A stretch of DNA of 38,809 nucleotides from Eubacteriales bacterium (lineage in GTDB: Bacteria > Bacillota > Clostridia > Lachnospirales > Lachnospiraceae), in NCBI GenBank assembly GCA_030524745.1, contig JAUNGC010000026.1, positions 17,841 to 56,649 of the forward strand. Direction: 5' to 3'. Shown here piece after piece: positions 16,037 through 23,852 of this stretch. The notes beneath the pieces are model-generated. The model was not told the DNA's origin. It saw nothing but the letters and a program-made list of their open reading frames with translations, and made no database searches. Position 1 is the stretch's first letter, and every line of letters starts with the position of its first letter. The position numbers and the translations under genes are program-made.

Positions 16037-16759
16037 CTAATTCGGAACCGGCCCCAGGCCAAGCCCCTGCGAAGATACCAGGAAAATAAACCATGCGGTA
16101 CACAGAATAATTCCCGCGACCGCCGCAAAAAAGATGATTCCGCTCCTCTTTTTCCGGACGGCACGAACAATTCCCAGCAGCAAAAGGACGATCGACGCCA
16201 CCATAACCGCAACAAACAGCCAGACAAATAAAAAACCGTAAATTCCGGCCTGATCGATTGCCAGAACAATGAAGGTAACGAGAAGTGCAAATTCCGCCGT
16301 ATGCCACAGGCTCTTTACCTCTTTTCTGCGCTCCTGCTTTACAACCGCCTTTGCCTCTTTCTTCTCCTGCTGCCGCCGCATTTTCTCTTCCAGCGCTTCC
16401 CGTTTCTGACGGGCCTTTTCTTCCAAAGCTTCCTGCTTTTGGCGCGCTTTTTCTTCCAGCGCTTCCTGCTTTTGACGCGCCTTTGCTTCCTTTTGCGCGG
16501 CCTTCTGCGCTTCGGCCTCTTCCTTTTCCTTCCGGCGCTTTTCTTTCCATGATAACGGCTTTTCTTCCTCATTCGCCGCCGCATTGTCTGCCTGCAGTTT
16601 TTCTTCCTCATTCGCTGTCGCATTGTCTGCCTGCAGTTTTTCCCTTGCCAGCGCCGCCGCATCCCGGTTGATCCGCCAGTTCTCTTCTCCGGAAGCCTCC
16701 TGCGAAATTTCTTTCTGCACAGGTTCCTGTGTCATCTCATTTGTTTTCTCTTCCGCCAT
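16037..16759 (-). CDS. Coiled-coil membrane protein with internal repeats
   Basis: A 240-residue protein. The start is the ATG giving MAEEKTNEMTQE, with GGAGG nine bases upstream, inside the last codons of the HD gene (23-base overlap). About residues 1-60 hold two 13-residue repeats (unit EEKLQADNA). Residues 65-150 are a highly charged Lys/Glu/Gln/Ala coiled coil with three 11-residue repeats (unit ARQKQEALEEK). The C-terminal 85 residues form about three membrane helices (LWHTAEFALLVTFIVLAIDQ, FLFVWLFVAVMVASIVLLLL, IIFFAAVAGIILCTAWFIF). No known family recognised. The cytoplasmic coiled coil may be a scaffold or spacer anchored to the membrane. Confidence 0.8.
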   Translation of the reverse strand: MAEEKTNEMTQEPVQKEISQEASGEENWRINRDAAALAREKLQADNATANEEEKLQADNAAANEEEKPLSWKEKRRKEKEEAEAQKAAQKEAKARQKQEALEEKARQKQEALEEKARQKREALEEKMRRQQEKKEAKAVVKQERRKEVKSLWHTAEFALLVTFIVLAIDQAGIYGFLFVWLFVAVMVASIVLLLLGIVRAVRKKRSGIIFFAAVAGIILCTAWFIFLVSSQGLGLGPVPN

Positions 16760-17345
16760 CAGCCTTATCCTCCGCTTCCTGCGCCGCAATTTTCTCCTTC
16801 GTCTTCTTCACAGCCTGTTCCTGCAGGCTTTCCAAAAAGGGAAAACCGATCACGTTTTTCGCCGCATAGGTCTGCTGCAGTTCATACTCCAACGGCAGCC
16901 AGGTGCTGATATCGCTTTCATTATGCTGAATCACCGCTTCCAGCTTATCCAGCGCCTTGTACACCTTCGCTTCTTTGGTTTCCTGCGCCTCCATCTCGGC
17001 AAACAGTTCCGACAGTTCCCGATACAACGGCTCCGGCAATCCCGACAGCAGATCGTCCACCGCCTTTTTCTCCACCTGCTCATGCTCTTCGTTTTTTAAG
17101 AAGGTGGGAATATCTCCGGTCACTGCCTCGCCGAGATCATGAATCAGACACATCCGGATCACCTTATCGATATCGATTTCTCCCAGTTCGTCCTTCATCA
17201 GATATGCCATCAGCGCCGTGCGCCAGCTATGTCCCGCGACATTCTCCTGTACGCCGTCTGACGTCACACAATGCCGCGGCACGGATTTGAGTTTTTCCAC
17301 TCTGTCCAGAAACGCAATGAATTGCGCCGCTTCAAACTTTTCCAT
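16737..17345 (-). CDS. HD-domain phosphohydrolase (YfbR/HDDC2-like)
   Basis: A 202-residue protein with GGAG before the ATG. The metal-binding HD motif is complete: H39 in VAGHSWRTAL, H69-D70 in CLIHDLGEAVTGDIP, and D133 in KALDKLEAVI. This spacing fits the YfbR/HDDC2 group of 5-prime-deoxynucleotidases. A likely activity is dephosphorylation of deoxynucleoside monophosphates in the cytoplasm. The C-terminal 30 residues are charged and overlap the next gene. It starts 17 bases after the HicB/DinB-like gene ends, so the three genes probably share one transcript. Confidence 0.9.
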   Translation of the reverse strand: MEKFEAAQFIAFLDRVEKLKSVPRHCVTSDGVQENVAGHSWRTALMAYLMKDELGEIDIDKVIRMCLIHDLGEAVTGDIPTFLKNEEHEQVEKKAVDDLLSGLPEPLYRELSELFAEMEAQETKEAKVYKALDKLEAVIQHNESDISTWLPLEYELQQTYAAKNVIGFPFLESLQEQAVKKTKEKIAAQEAEDKADGGRENK

Positions 17346-17362
17346 TCCCTGTTCTCCAAAAT

Positions 17363-18076
17363 TTAAACGTCAAAGCAAAATACATTCGGCACAACATCGG
17401 CGCCAAATGTTTTCACTGCCATCCGGTACATCGCCTTTGCGTGGATTCTGTCATGCCAGATAAAACGCCTCAGCACTTTTCTTAACGACCATTCTTCATC
17501 ATAACTCCCATGAAAAACAGTATTTTTCAGAAACTCTGGCTGGCTTTCCAATAATGCAAACCCTCGTTTCCTGCATTCCGCAATATTTCCTTCGTTATCA
17601 ACAGAAACACCGATTTCTCCAAAATAATAGTCATTGACATTCTTCGTATGTTCATACATTTCAAATGCGGTACGGGGAATCTGCCCATAAAAAGTCGCTC
17701 TGGCCGGCAGACAGCTTTTCTCTTTATCCGGTATTGCCTGATACAGCGTCAGGAAATCCTGTGCCGATTTCATCACAAGCGTTTTCATTTCTTCATATTC
17801 GGATATGCTTAACGGCTTTTTTTCTTCCTCAAAGAGAACATCTGAATCAGCATCGGAAATGGTGAGTTCGGACTCTTTTTCCTGAACAATTTCAATCTCC
17901 AAAGAATCCGGCACAGGATCGCCCTTCCATTTCAGGTAGGATCTGATTTCCGCAGGCATTTTCAAAACCGCCGCGTCTCTGGTCTCGCCTCTTGTAAAAG
18001 CGCCGATAAAATTGTCCGCATACAAGATACTGTCATTGCCGTTATGTTCCCATACGCACCGTATTTTCATAAGCAC
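17363..18076 (-). CDS. HicB-like N domain fused to DinB-like domain
   Basis: A 237-residue protein starting at GTG (18076), with GGGAG five bases upstream, or at an ATG six bases later. Residues 1-70 resemble a HicB-type antitoxin fold (WEHNGNDSILYADNFIGAFTRG, DAAVLKMPAEIRSYLKW). After an acidic linker, residues 95-237 form a helical bundle with DinB-like metal-ligand His residues (FEMYEHTKNVNDYYFGEI and RRFIWHDRIHAKAMYRMA). DinB/YfiT proteins are thiol-dependent metal enzymes or damage-related proteins. No HicA toxin is next to it, so a TA role is unlikely. It heads a three-gene operon with its own promoter at 18135-18163. Confidence 0.75.
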   Translation of the reverse strand: MLMKIRCVWEHNGNDSILYADNFIGAFTRGETRDAAVLKMPAEIRSYLKWKGDPVPDSLEIEIVQEKESELTISDADSDVLFEEEKKPLSISEYEEMKTLVMKSAQDFLTLYQAIPDKEKSCLPARATFYGQIPRTAFEMYEHTKNVNDYYFGEIGVSVDNEGNIAECRKRGFALLESQPEFLKNTVFHGSYDEEWSLRKVLRRFIWHDRIHAKAMYRMAVKTFGADVVPNVFCFDV

Positions 18077-18134
18077 ATTTTCTCCCGAATTTCGTTTTGC
18101 TGCTTTGCTTTCAAAATAAACTACTGCTTTTTAC

Positions 18135-18163
18135 AGTATATCCCTATTTCAGAAATCCGTAAA
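18135..18163 (-). promoter_or_regulatory. Predicted promoter of the HicB/DinB-HD-coiled-coil operon
   Basis: On the minus strand TTTACG (18158-18163), 17 bases and TATACT (18135-18140), about 60 bases before the start codon. Confidence 0.6.
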
Positions 18164-18182
18164 GTCCGTCTCGTCAATAAAC

Positions 18183-18223
18183 TTTTTCGAGCGAAAGCGT
18201 GTCCGAAAAGGATATGTGTGCCC
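18183..18223. repeat. Partial copy of the 9258-9525 palindromic element
   Basis: A 41-base segment starting TTTTTCGAGCGAAAGCGTG matches 9413-9453 in the right arm of the large palindrome, with 36 of 41 bases identical by eye. It lies between the end of the DUF6688 gene and the promoter at 18135. GTGTGCCC (18216-18223) can pair with GGGCGCAC just downstream, so the fragment may also end the DUF6688 operon transcript. Confidence 0.75.
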
Positions 18224-18256
18224 AAAAAGGCGGGGCGCACGCGGTTCACACACCCC

Positions 18257-19507
18257 CTAATAGACGACGTCCCTCACTTCTTTGGGCAGCCGGCCTGTAT
18301 ATTGTACTGCGATCCGGTTTTCCGGCTTCACATCACAGAAATAAAGCACGATCACAAAAAGCCATTCCAGCGGCTTCATCAGAAAATAGATCAGATCCGC
18401 TATATAGGGAGAATGGATTGCCTTTGCAACCGGAAATCCGTAGGTATCATAAAAACGGCGGACATGCCGATGGAAGCGCGGCGCACGCTCCTCCAGAATC
18501 TGCTCAAAGGCATTGGCGACACATAGCTGACGGTTTACGATTACCGAATGGCCATGCCGCACGCCCAGCCGCCGGGGCTTTACAACGTCCTCATGCCCGC
18601 CTGCCGCAACCGTGCACAAATAATGCTCGTCATAATAAATGTTCTGGGGCGCTACCCGCTGTGACAAACTCCAGTCGCTCGTCTCCGTCCATGCTTTGAT
18701 GACGGCGTCCGGCTGCTGTCCGAACAGCACCAGCAGGCAGACCAGGATTCCCAGCAGGGGCCACATCAGCACAAACGCCGCAGCAGGCCATCTCCTCGAT
18801 TTTGCCAGAACACCGTTGCACCATTTCAGCCAGCGGCAGCGGTAAGTTCTGTTTTCTTCCATCTCAGGATTCCATTCCAGAATCTTATTGCGTATGGTTT
18901 TTATCCCGATCATCACATACACAAAAGGCGCCAGACACATAATCAGATATTCCAATCTGGCAAAAATCTGAACGCTCCACAAAATACATTCCGCCATCCC
19001 CAAATAGATGGCCGCGATAGAGGACACGATCACCAGCGGCGGAAGCTTCCGCAGCGGGACGTAGGTCAGGATCAAATATCCCGTAAACGCAACCAATACG
19101 ACGGCGATCACCGTTGGCCATGCCTGCGTAAAAACGGGCGTATGCACTTCCGAATTGTAAAGGGTCTCGGTCCAGTCCTTATCAAAACAGATTTCCATTA
19201 ACACACCGTAAAGCGCCGTATAAATAAAACCCAGAACAAAGGTAATGAGATCGAATATTTTTCCCTGCCGAATCACCCGGGCGCTCCGGATCCCCAAAAT
19301 CAGACAAATAAATTCCACAACGGTCAGCACCAGCGGATAAATCACAAAAGTACCGATGATAAAACCTGTTAAAACGGCCTCCTGCAGGCTATGAAAAAAA
19401 TCCCCCCAGACATTCTGCGTCGTACACAAAAGCCCAAAGCAAAGTCCTGCGCCCTCCGCTGCAATAATCGAAGCGATAACCCCATGCTTTCTACAAAATT
19501 CCCACAT
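18257..19507 (-). CDS. DUF6688-like multi-pass membrane protein
   Basis: A 416-residue protein. The start is the ATG giving MWEFCRKHG, with GAGG six bases upstream; a TTG four codons earlier sits too close to AGGAG. Residues 1-260 contain about seven membrane helices. The last 130 residues are soluble and conserved-looking: YYDEHYLCTVAAGGHEDVV, KPRRLGVRHGHSVIVNRQLC and FEQILEERAPRFHRHVRRFYD. From memory this tail is the signature of DUF6688, for which no function is known. The His/Cys-rich tail could bind metal. Last gene of the XRE/DUF2975 operon. Confidence 0.8.
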   Translation of the reverse strand: MWEFCRKHGVIASIIAAEGAGLCFGLLCTTQNVWGDFFHSLQEAVLTGFIIGTFVIYPLVLTVVEFICLILGIRSARVIRQGKIFDLITFVLGFIYTALYGVLMEICFDKDWTETLYNSEVHTPVFTQAWPTVIAVVLVAFTGYLILTYVPLRKLPPLVIVSSIAAIYLGMAECILWSVQIFARLEYLIMCLAPFVYVMIGIKTIRNKILEWNPEMEENRTYRCRWLKWCNGVLAKSRRWPAAAFVLMWPLLGILVCLLVLFGQQPDAVIKAWTETSDWSLSQRVAPQNIYYDEHYLCTVAAGGHEDVVKPRRLGVRHGHSVIVNRQLCVANAFEQILEERAPRFHRHVRRFYDTYGFPVAKAIHSPYIADLIYFLMKPLEWLFVIVLYFCDVKPENRIAVQYTGRLPKEVRDVVY

Positions 19508-19526
19508 TTTAAACCTCAATACTCCT

Positions 19527-19865
19527 TTAATGGTACATTCTCAAAAATCCGTACAGCCACATGCCAATGAGACACAGCAGGCAGCACAGACAAATCATTC
19601 CCGGCAAAAAAATCAGAATGGTATTTCTTTTGGCATGCGCACCTGCCCGCACATCACTTACGGCATACATCCCGGCGCAGGCAATCAGCATCGGAATACA
19701 GCCCATTGCCATCCAGTTAACGGCCAGTTCCCATAGCTGCATCGGCAACATTGCGTCCGGAAACGGTACAAAATCGATATGCAACAAAAAGGCGGCACAC
19801 AGCGCCAGTACGATCAACGTTCCGATCGCATACATAATATGGACCAAAATTTTTTCCGTACTCAT
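19527..19865 (-). CDS. Small three-helix membrane protein
   Basis: A 112-residue protein. The start is the ATG giving MSTEKILVHIMYAIG, with GAGGTG nine bases upstream; the longer open frame overlaps the preceding gene. Three membrane helices are evident (YAIGTLIVLALCAAFLL, LWELAVNWMAMGCIPMLIA, ILIFLPGMICLCCLLCLIG). No family recognised. It lies between the other small membrane gene and the DUF6688 gene, 19 bases from the latter. Probably a subunit or accessory of the same membrane complex. Confidence 0.75.
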   Translation of the reverse strand: MSTEKILVHIMYAIGTLIVLALCAAFLLHIDFVPFPDAMLPMQLWELAVNWMAMGCIPMLIACAGMYAVSDVRAGAHAKRNTILIFLPGMICLCCLLCLIGMWLYGFLRMYH

Positions 19866-19873
19866 CTTACGCT

Positions 19874-20182
19874 TCACCTCTCTCTTCGTCCGGTCCTCCA
19901 AAATGCCGCAGCAACTAAGGTGATTGTGCTCAGAATCAATTTCCCGGACAGCCCGACGACTGCCCCGGAAGTGTCCATAAGCGCCGTCCAATCTTCAATT
20001 TCCACAAGATGATTCCCGTAACAGAGTTGCAAAAATACGGCTGCCATACAGAGAACAAGACTTCCCATCAGAAACATATATCCTTTTGCCGGCTCCGTTT
20101 TTTTTAAAAAAACGATAAGCGGAATCGCTAATCCTGCCAGTCCGAATATGATACTTCCCAGATTTAACAGACCATAAACCAT
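19874..20182 (-). CDS. Small three-helix membrane protein
   Basis: A 102-residue protein with a GGAGGAGGG ribosome site before its ATG. Helices lie at about 4-25, 35-54 and 75-95 (LGSIIFGLAGLAIPLIVFL, FLMGSLVLCMAAVFLQLCYG, GLSGKLILSTITLVAAAFW). No family recognised. It starts 18 bases after the DUF4153/4173 gene and ends eight bases before the next small gene. Same operon, probably same complex. Confidence 0.75.
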   Translation of the reverse strand: MVYGLLNLGSIIFGLAGLAIPLIVFLKKTEPAKGYMFLMGSLVLCMAAVFLQLCYGNHLVEIEDWTALMDTSGAVVGLSGKLILSTITLVAAAFWRTGRRER

Positions 20183-20200
20183 GAAAACCCTCCTCCGTTT

Positions 20201-21871
20201 TTACTCTTCTTGCACATACCAGTCCTCCAGACTTTTCTTCGCTTTCCAACGGGAAAAATTAAAATTACGCAGATTCATGTCTTCCGATCTTTTCAATATT
20301 TTCCCATAGTAAAGACGGAGCGCTCCCGTATCTCCCCACATTTCCCTGACCTTTTCCTGTGCCAGAAGGGGCGCCGCGTCCGCTGAAAGCTCACTCAGAT
20401 ACCAGTAATCATCAAAGCCTTCCACAATTTCTTTCTGCCCGTCCGCGCTCTCTATCTCATACGTCACTCCCACATATGCAAGGTCATATTTCGCCACCCA
20501 ATAGTCCGGTTTTGCAAAGGCCAGCCCGATATAACAAACCGTGACGACCGCCGTGCAGAAACCGAACAACGGAAAATTTCCCTTAAATATGGAAATGATA
20601 ACGCCGACAAATAAAATCGCAATCACTGCCAGAGACCAGAGCACGAACAGTCTTAAAAACGTCAGATAATAATTCAGAATGTATAAAATCATCCGATACG
20701 CGCTGGACGCGATCAAAATGTATGTCATCAACGAAATCGCCGTCAGTATCACCTTTAATATTCTGCTTTCCTTAAAGCAGGCAAGACACACAAGAACCAG
20801 CACCAGATTAATCAGGCAGACGAACAGAAGCTGGAAGAATCCCTGGCGCGCATAAGAGGCCCACGTCATTCCGTCCGGCAGTTCCATTTTTCCCATAAAC
20901 AGATACACCACCTGTATTGCACAGAAAATCAGATAGATTACTGCGATCAGGGAAGTAAACGTGATCGCCGCCACGGGTTCTCCTCTTTTTTCCTTTTCTT
21001 CTTTCTCCGGCATCCGATACGTGATAAGCCCTCGCACAAAGCTGTAAAAGAGCACATAAACCGTAAGGGCCATGAGGCATATGAGAATGATCGAACTCAG
21101 ATCAATATCTCCCAGAGCCCTCTCAAACAGATCCAAAAACACCGCGTCCGCGCTCAGAAGCAGCGCCAGTATGACAATCAGCAGCGGCACAGCCGCTAAA
21201 ATACCGATAAAAATATATTTGACATTTTTATTTTTTACCGTTTTATCCCGTTCCTTAAAAAAAGATGCTGCATCCGAAAACGGCGTGTCAATATAGTGCA
21301 GCAATTCCATCAGACTGCGGCCGATTGCACACAGGTATTTTGTAAAATTCCATCCCTTTGTGCGGTAAAAAAGCCGCAGCGTCAGCGTGATGGTCAGCAG
21401 AAAAATTCCCGTTTTTGTCATCCACAGTATTTTATTATCATCGGTCAGACATACGGAAATACCGAGCAAGCTGATGCTGAGTTCATAAAAAATTACCGTC
21501 AGGTTATCCCGCGTTCCCGCCGGGAAATCCGCCTGCTCCGGTTCTGTCTGCCCGCCGTTTAAGCCTGCTTTGCTGCCGGATAGAACCCTGAACTTTTTCA
21601 TACAGAAGAAGAAATAGACCAAGGTTCCTACGACGAAAAAAGGGTAGGTGATCCCGGAAGCATTCCGATACAGACAAAACGTATAAAACAAAGCGTAAAT
21701 CACGCTCGCAGCGCCCAGCACAGGATAAGGAAGCGCCGGTTGATCGGATCGTTTCTGCGTCTGCTGACCGTCATTTTTATCCGTTGTCTGCCGCCCATTG
21801 TCTTTCTGCCGTATCTGCTGTTCAAAACTTTCATTCGCCGGCTGATTATTCTCTTTTACAAATTCATCCAT
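20201..21871 (-). CDS. DUF4153/DUF4173 multi-pass membrane protein
   Basis: A 556-residue protein. The start is the ATG giving MDEFVKENNQPANES, with GAGG seven bases upstream, overlapping the end of the XRE gene by eight bases. After a hydrophilic N terminus of about 50 residues come about 11-13 membrane helices, including a typical segment IFIGILAAVPLLIVILALLLS followed by ADAVFLDLF. The C-terminal 80 residues are soluble (EGFDDYWYLSELSADAAPLL, LRNFNFSRWKAKKSLEDW). DUF4153/4173 proteins have no established function. The location directly behind an XRE regulator suggests expression tied to that switch. Confidence 0.82.
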   Translation of the reverse strand: MDEFVKENNQPANESFEQQIRQKDNGRQTTDKNDGQQTQKRSDQPALPYPVLGAASVIYALFYTFCLYRNASGITYPFFVVGTLVYFFFCMKKFRVLSGSKAGLNGGQTEPEQADFPAGTRDNLTVIFYELSISLLGISVCLTDDNKILWMTKTGIFLLTITLTLRLFYRTKGWNFTKYLCAIGRSLMELLHYIDTPFSDAASFFKERDKTVKNKNVKYIFIGILAAVPLLIVILALLLSADAVFLDLFERALGDIDLSSIILICLMALTVYVLFYSFVRGLITYRMPEKEEKEKRGEPVAAITFTSLIAVIYLIFCAIQVVYLFMGKMELPDGMTWASYARQGFFQLLFVCLINLVLVLVCLACFKESRILKVILTAISLMTYILIASSAYRMILYILNYYLTFLRLFVLWSLAVIAILFVGVIISIFKGNFPLFGFCTAVVTVCYIGLAFAKPDYWVAKYDLAYVGVTYEIESADGQKEIVEGFDDYWYLSELSADAAPLLAQEKVREMWGDTGALRLYYGKILKRSEDMNLRNFNFSRWKAKKSLEDWYVQEE

Positions 21872-22094
21872 CGCTTTCCTCTCCTTCCCCGTCGTCCACA
21901 TATTGTAAAATATCGCCCGGCTGACATTCCAGCGCCCTGCAGATCGCATTCAAGGTGGACAGCCGCACGGCCTTTGCCTTGTTATTCTTCAAAATGGATA
22001 GATTCGCAAGCGTAATATCCACCTCCCCCGCCAGTTCCGTCAATCCTTTCTTGCGCTTTGCCATCATGACGTCCAGATTGATAATAATCGACAT
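21864..22094 (-). CDS. XRE-family (Cro/CI-type, HTH_26) transcriptional regulator
   Basis: A 76-residue regulator with AGGAGG upstream of the ATG. A single helix-turn-helix covers about residues 14-65 (LTELAGEVDITLANLSILKN, RLSTLNAICRALECQPGDILQY), the YozG/YobR-like type. It follows the DUF2975 gene by 11 bases, a pairing seen often in Firmicutes, and overlaps the DUF4153/4173 gene. It probably regulates its own operon. Direct repeats at 22663-22699 are a candidate site. Confidence 0.92.
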   Translation of the reverse strand: MSIIINLDVMMAKRKKGLTELAGEVDITLANLSILKNNKAKAVRLSTLNAICRALECQPGDILQYVDDGEGEESDG

Positions 22095-22105
22095 TTGTGC
22101 ACCTC

Positions 22106-22552
22106 CTAAATTGTCAGGTCATTTTCCAGCTTGTAGGTGACCGCCTTATCAAATACCTGCGCCAGCACCCTGGAAAACAATCCGGCAATTACAAATACTA
22201 AAATTACAACCAATACGGCCGGTGTTAAATATAAAAACAGCCGGCAGGCCGTAACCGCCGCAATGCAGAAACTGTAAGTCCCCATGCGCCTTAAGCTGAC
22301 CACGTTCTCCCGAATGAAGCAATCATCGTCCAATACGGACTGAAACATTTTGCGGAGTTCAAAAATAATCAGAATTGCAAATACTCCGGATATCCCGAAC
22401 ATAATCACCAGCGGAATCCAGAATTCTGCAAAGTAAGAATTAAACCGTCCGTAAAACCGGATGGACAACGGCAGCGTCGCCGTTACGATAATTCCGGCAT
22501 AAAACATAAAATCCAGCAAGTATTTGGTGTAAAGCGTCAATTTGTCTCTCAT
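22106..22552 (-). CDS. DUF2975 membrane protein
   Basis: A 148-residue protein with GGAGG before the ATG. Four membrane helices are visible (FMFYAGIIVTATLPLSI, FWIPLVIMFGISGVFAILII, SFCIAAVTACRLFLYL, TPAVLVVILVFVIAGLFSRV). Between helices two and three lies the typical DUF2975 segment ELRKMFQSVLDDDCFIRENV, and it ends VFDKAVTYKLENDLTI. DUF2975 proteins nearly always precede an XRE regulator like the one here and may control its activity from the membrane. First gene of a six-gene operon. Confidence 0.92.
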   Translation of the reverse strand: MRDKLTLYTKYLLDFMFYAGIIVTATLPLSIRFYGRFNSYFAEFWIPLVIMFGISGVFAILIIFELRKMFQSVLDDDCFIRENVVSLRRMGTYSFCIAAVTACRLFLYLTPAVLVVILVFVIAGLFSRVLAQVFDKAVTYKLENDLTI

Positions 22553-22570
22553 CCCTGTCCTCCATACAAA

Positions 22571-22630
22571 AAAGGTTACTTCCCGCCTGACAGATACGCT
22601 TCCATCATCTGCCAGCGGATTGTAACCTTA
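22571..22630 (-). terminator. Terminator-like hairpin overlapping the DUF2975 promoter
   Basis: AAGGTTAC and GTAACCTT form the outer arms, and CCGC-TGGCAGAT with ATCTGTCA-GGCGG the inner stem. In the minus sense TTTTTTG follows directly, so read-through from the Rpn-like gene should terminate. The -10 box of the operon promoter abuts the outer arm, so transcripts starting at about 22623 would lack most of that arm. Confidence 0.7.
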
Positions 22631-22658
22631 AAATACTACATATCCCATTGAAAGTCAA
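22630..22658 (-). promoter_or_regulatory. Predicted promoter of the DUF2975-XRE membrane operon
   Basis: On the minus strand TTGACT (22653-22658), 17 bases and TATTTT (22630-22635). The leader to the ATG at 22552 is about 70 bases. Confidence 0.7.
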
Positions 22659-22662
22659 TATA

Positions 22663-22699
22663 TTTTTATTGTTTTTCGATAAATTTTTATTGTTTCGAT
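22663..22699. promoter_or_regulatory. AT-rich direct repeats upstream of the DUF2975 promoter
   Basis: TTTTTATTGTTT followed by CGAT occurs at 22663-22680 and 22684-22699, with starts 21 bases apart, directly upstream of the -35 box. Possible UP element or activator/XRE site. Confidence 0.5.
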
Positions 22700-22718
22700 T
22701 AAGAACATGCCGTTTTCA

Positions 22719-23696
22719 TTATATTTTATATTCCTGATAAAGCCTTTTCCTGACGCTTAGACAGGTTGCGGCTTTTTTCACGTCATCAATTCTGCCGTCT
22801 TTCATCAATCGGTCAATCAACGTTCCGAAACGTTTTTCAGCCTGTCTCTCTCCTCTTTTCTCTCCTCTCTTTTCTCCCTTTTCCCGCTCTTCCTTTGCCC
22901 AATCGTCAAACGCCTTGCACATATTGATTCCTCCCGCCTGTCTATCTCTGCATTTTTCCTTCTGTACGTTTAATGTTCTGATATGCAGCATGGTACATAT
23001 CAGATCGTAAGTATCATCATCCATATTTTTAAAACGCTCCGCATTTTCCCTGCAATAAATCTGCATATCCTTCTTGCTGTCCCTGCGCTTCATCATACCG
23101 ATTAATTCTCTCAGTCCTGTTTCAAATTTCATTTCATCCAACATCGTCAGTTCTACAACATGCAGGTGATAGTCCATCAGAAATTTCCTGAGCGTTTCAT
23201 CCGTTCCTGTCAGATCCAGCAATTCCTGCAGACGCGTTGCGGCCGTCCATTTTCCCGTTCCGTGAAACAGTACAAGCGTAATTGTCGGAATGAAACGATC
23301 CGTAACTTTTATTCCCGAAAGATACTCTATTCCCGGCTTCAATCCGCCCACTTTTTTATAATGACGTTTCATCCTTCTTAGCTGCTTCAGCAAATCTTCC
23401 ACATCATATTCCAGGCATCGCAGCGGCATACACAAATGAGATTCTCCCTGATTTTCTATTGCAATCAACACAAATCCTTCTTCCCTGCATAAAAGTCTTG
23501 CGATGTCCCTTTCCCGCCTCGGCGCACTCTTCCTTCCCCTTCTGTCCTGCAGGCTTTCCTGATAATTTTTTTGAACCTCTGCAAGATTATGCGGAAAAAT
23601 CACCTTTTTTCCATTATATAGAACGCCGTTGCACAAATCCGCAAAAATGTAGTCTTTATTCAGGTACCACCGCAGTTCGTCATCCTGTTTCCCCAT
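22719..23696 (-). CDS. Rpn-family PD-(D/E)XK nuclease/putative transposase-like protein
   Basis: A 325-residue protein with GGAGG before the ATG. The N-terminal half holds the nuclease-like core: DYIFADLCNGVLYNGK at the start, then ARRERDIARL-type and VLIAIENQGESHLCMPLR, whose E-x-Q matches the catalytic strand of the PD-(D/E)XK fold. The rest is helical, and the C terminus carries a charged repeat KGEKRGEKRGERQAEKR. This fits the Rpn/YhgA-like group that is multi-copy in Lachnospiraceae. Rpn proteins promote recombination by nicking DNA and some act in phage defence. It stands alone with a leader of about 150 bases. Confidence 0.8.
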   Translation of the reverse strand: MGKQDDELRWYLNKDYIFADLCNGVLYNGKKVIFPHNLAEVQKNYQESLQDRRGRKSAPRRERDIARLLCREEGFVLIAIENQGESHLCMPLRCLEYDVEDLLKQLRRMKRHYKKVGGLKPGIEYLSGIKVTDRFIPTITLVLFHGTGKWTAATRLQELLDLTGTDETLRKFLMDYHLHVVELTMLDEMKFETGLRELIGMMKRRDSKKDMQIYCRENAERFKNMDDDTYDLICTMLHIRTLNVQKEKCRDRQAGGINMCKAFDDWAKEEREKGEKRGEKRGERQAEKRFGTLIDRLMKDGRIDDVKKAATCLSVRKRLYQEYKI

Positions 23697-23852
23697 CCGT
23701 TGTCCTCCGTATATGATTTATCTGATTGGAAATTGGGCGAAGATACCCGATGAAAGAAAGAGACACGGCGCCGCAAACGCGGAAGCCATTCTGCAGATTT
23801 CCAATGATTCAGATTCCATTTAAGATTTTCTGTAATCCTAAAAGATATTTTC

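Noticed and set aside
17363-18076. HicAB toxin-antitoxin system
   Set aside because: No HicA-sized gene lies next to the HicB-like domain, and the protein carries a large extra domain.
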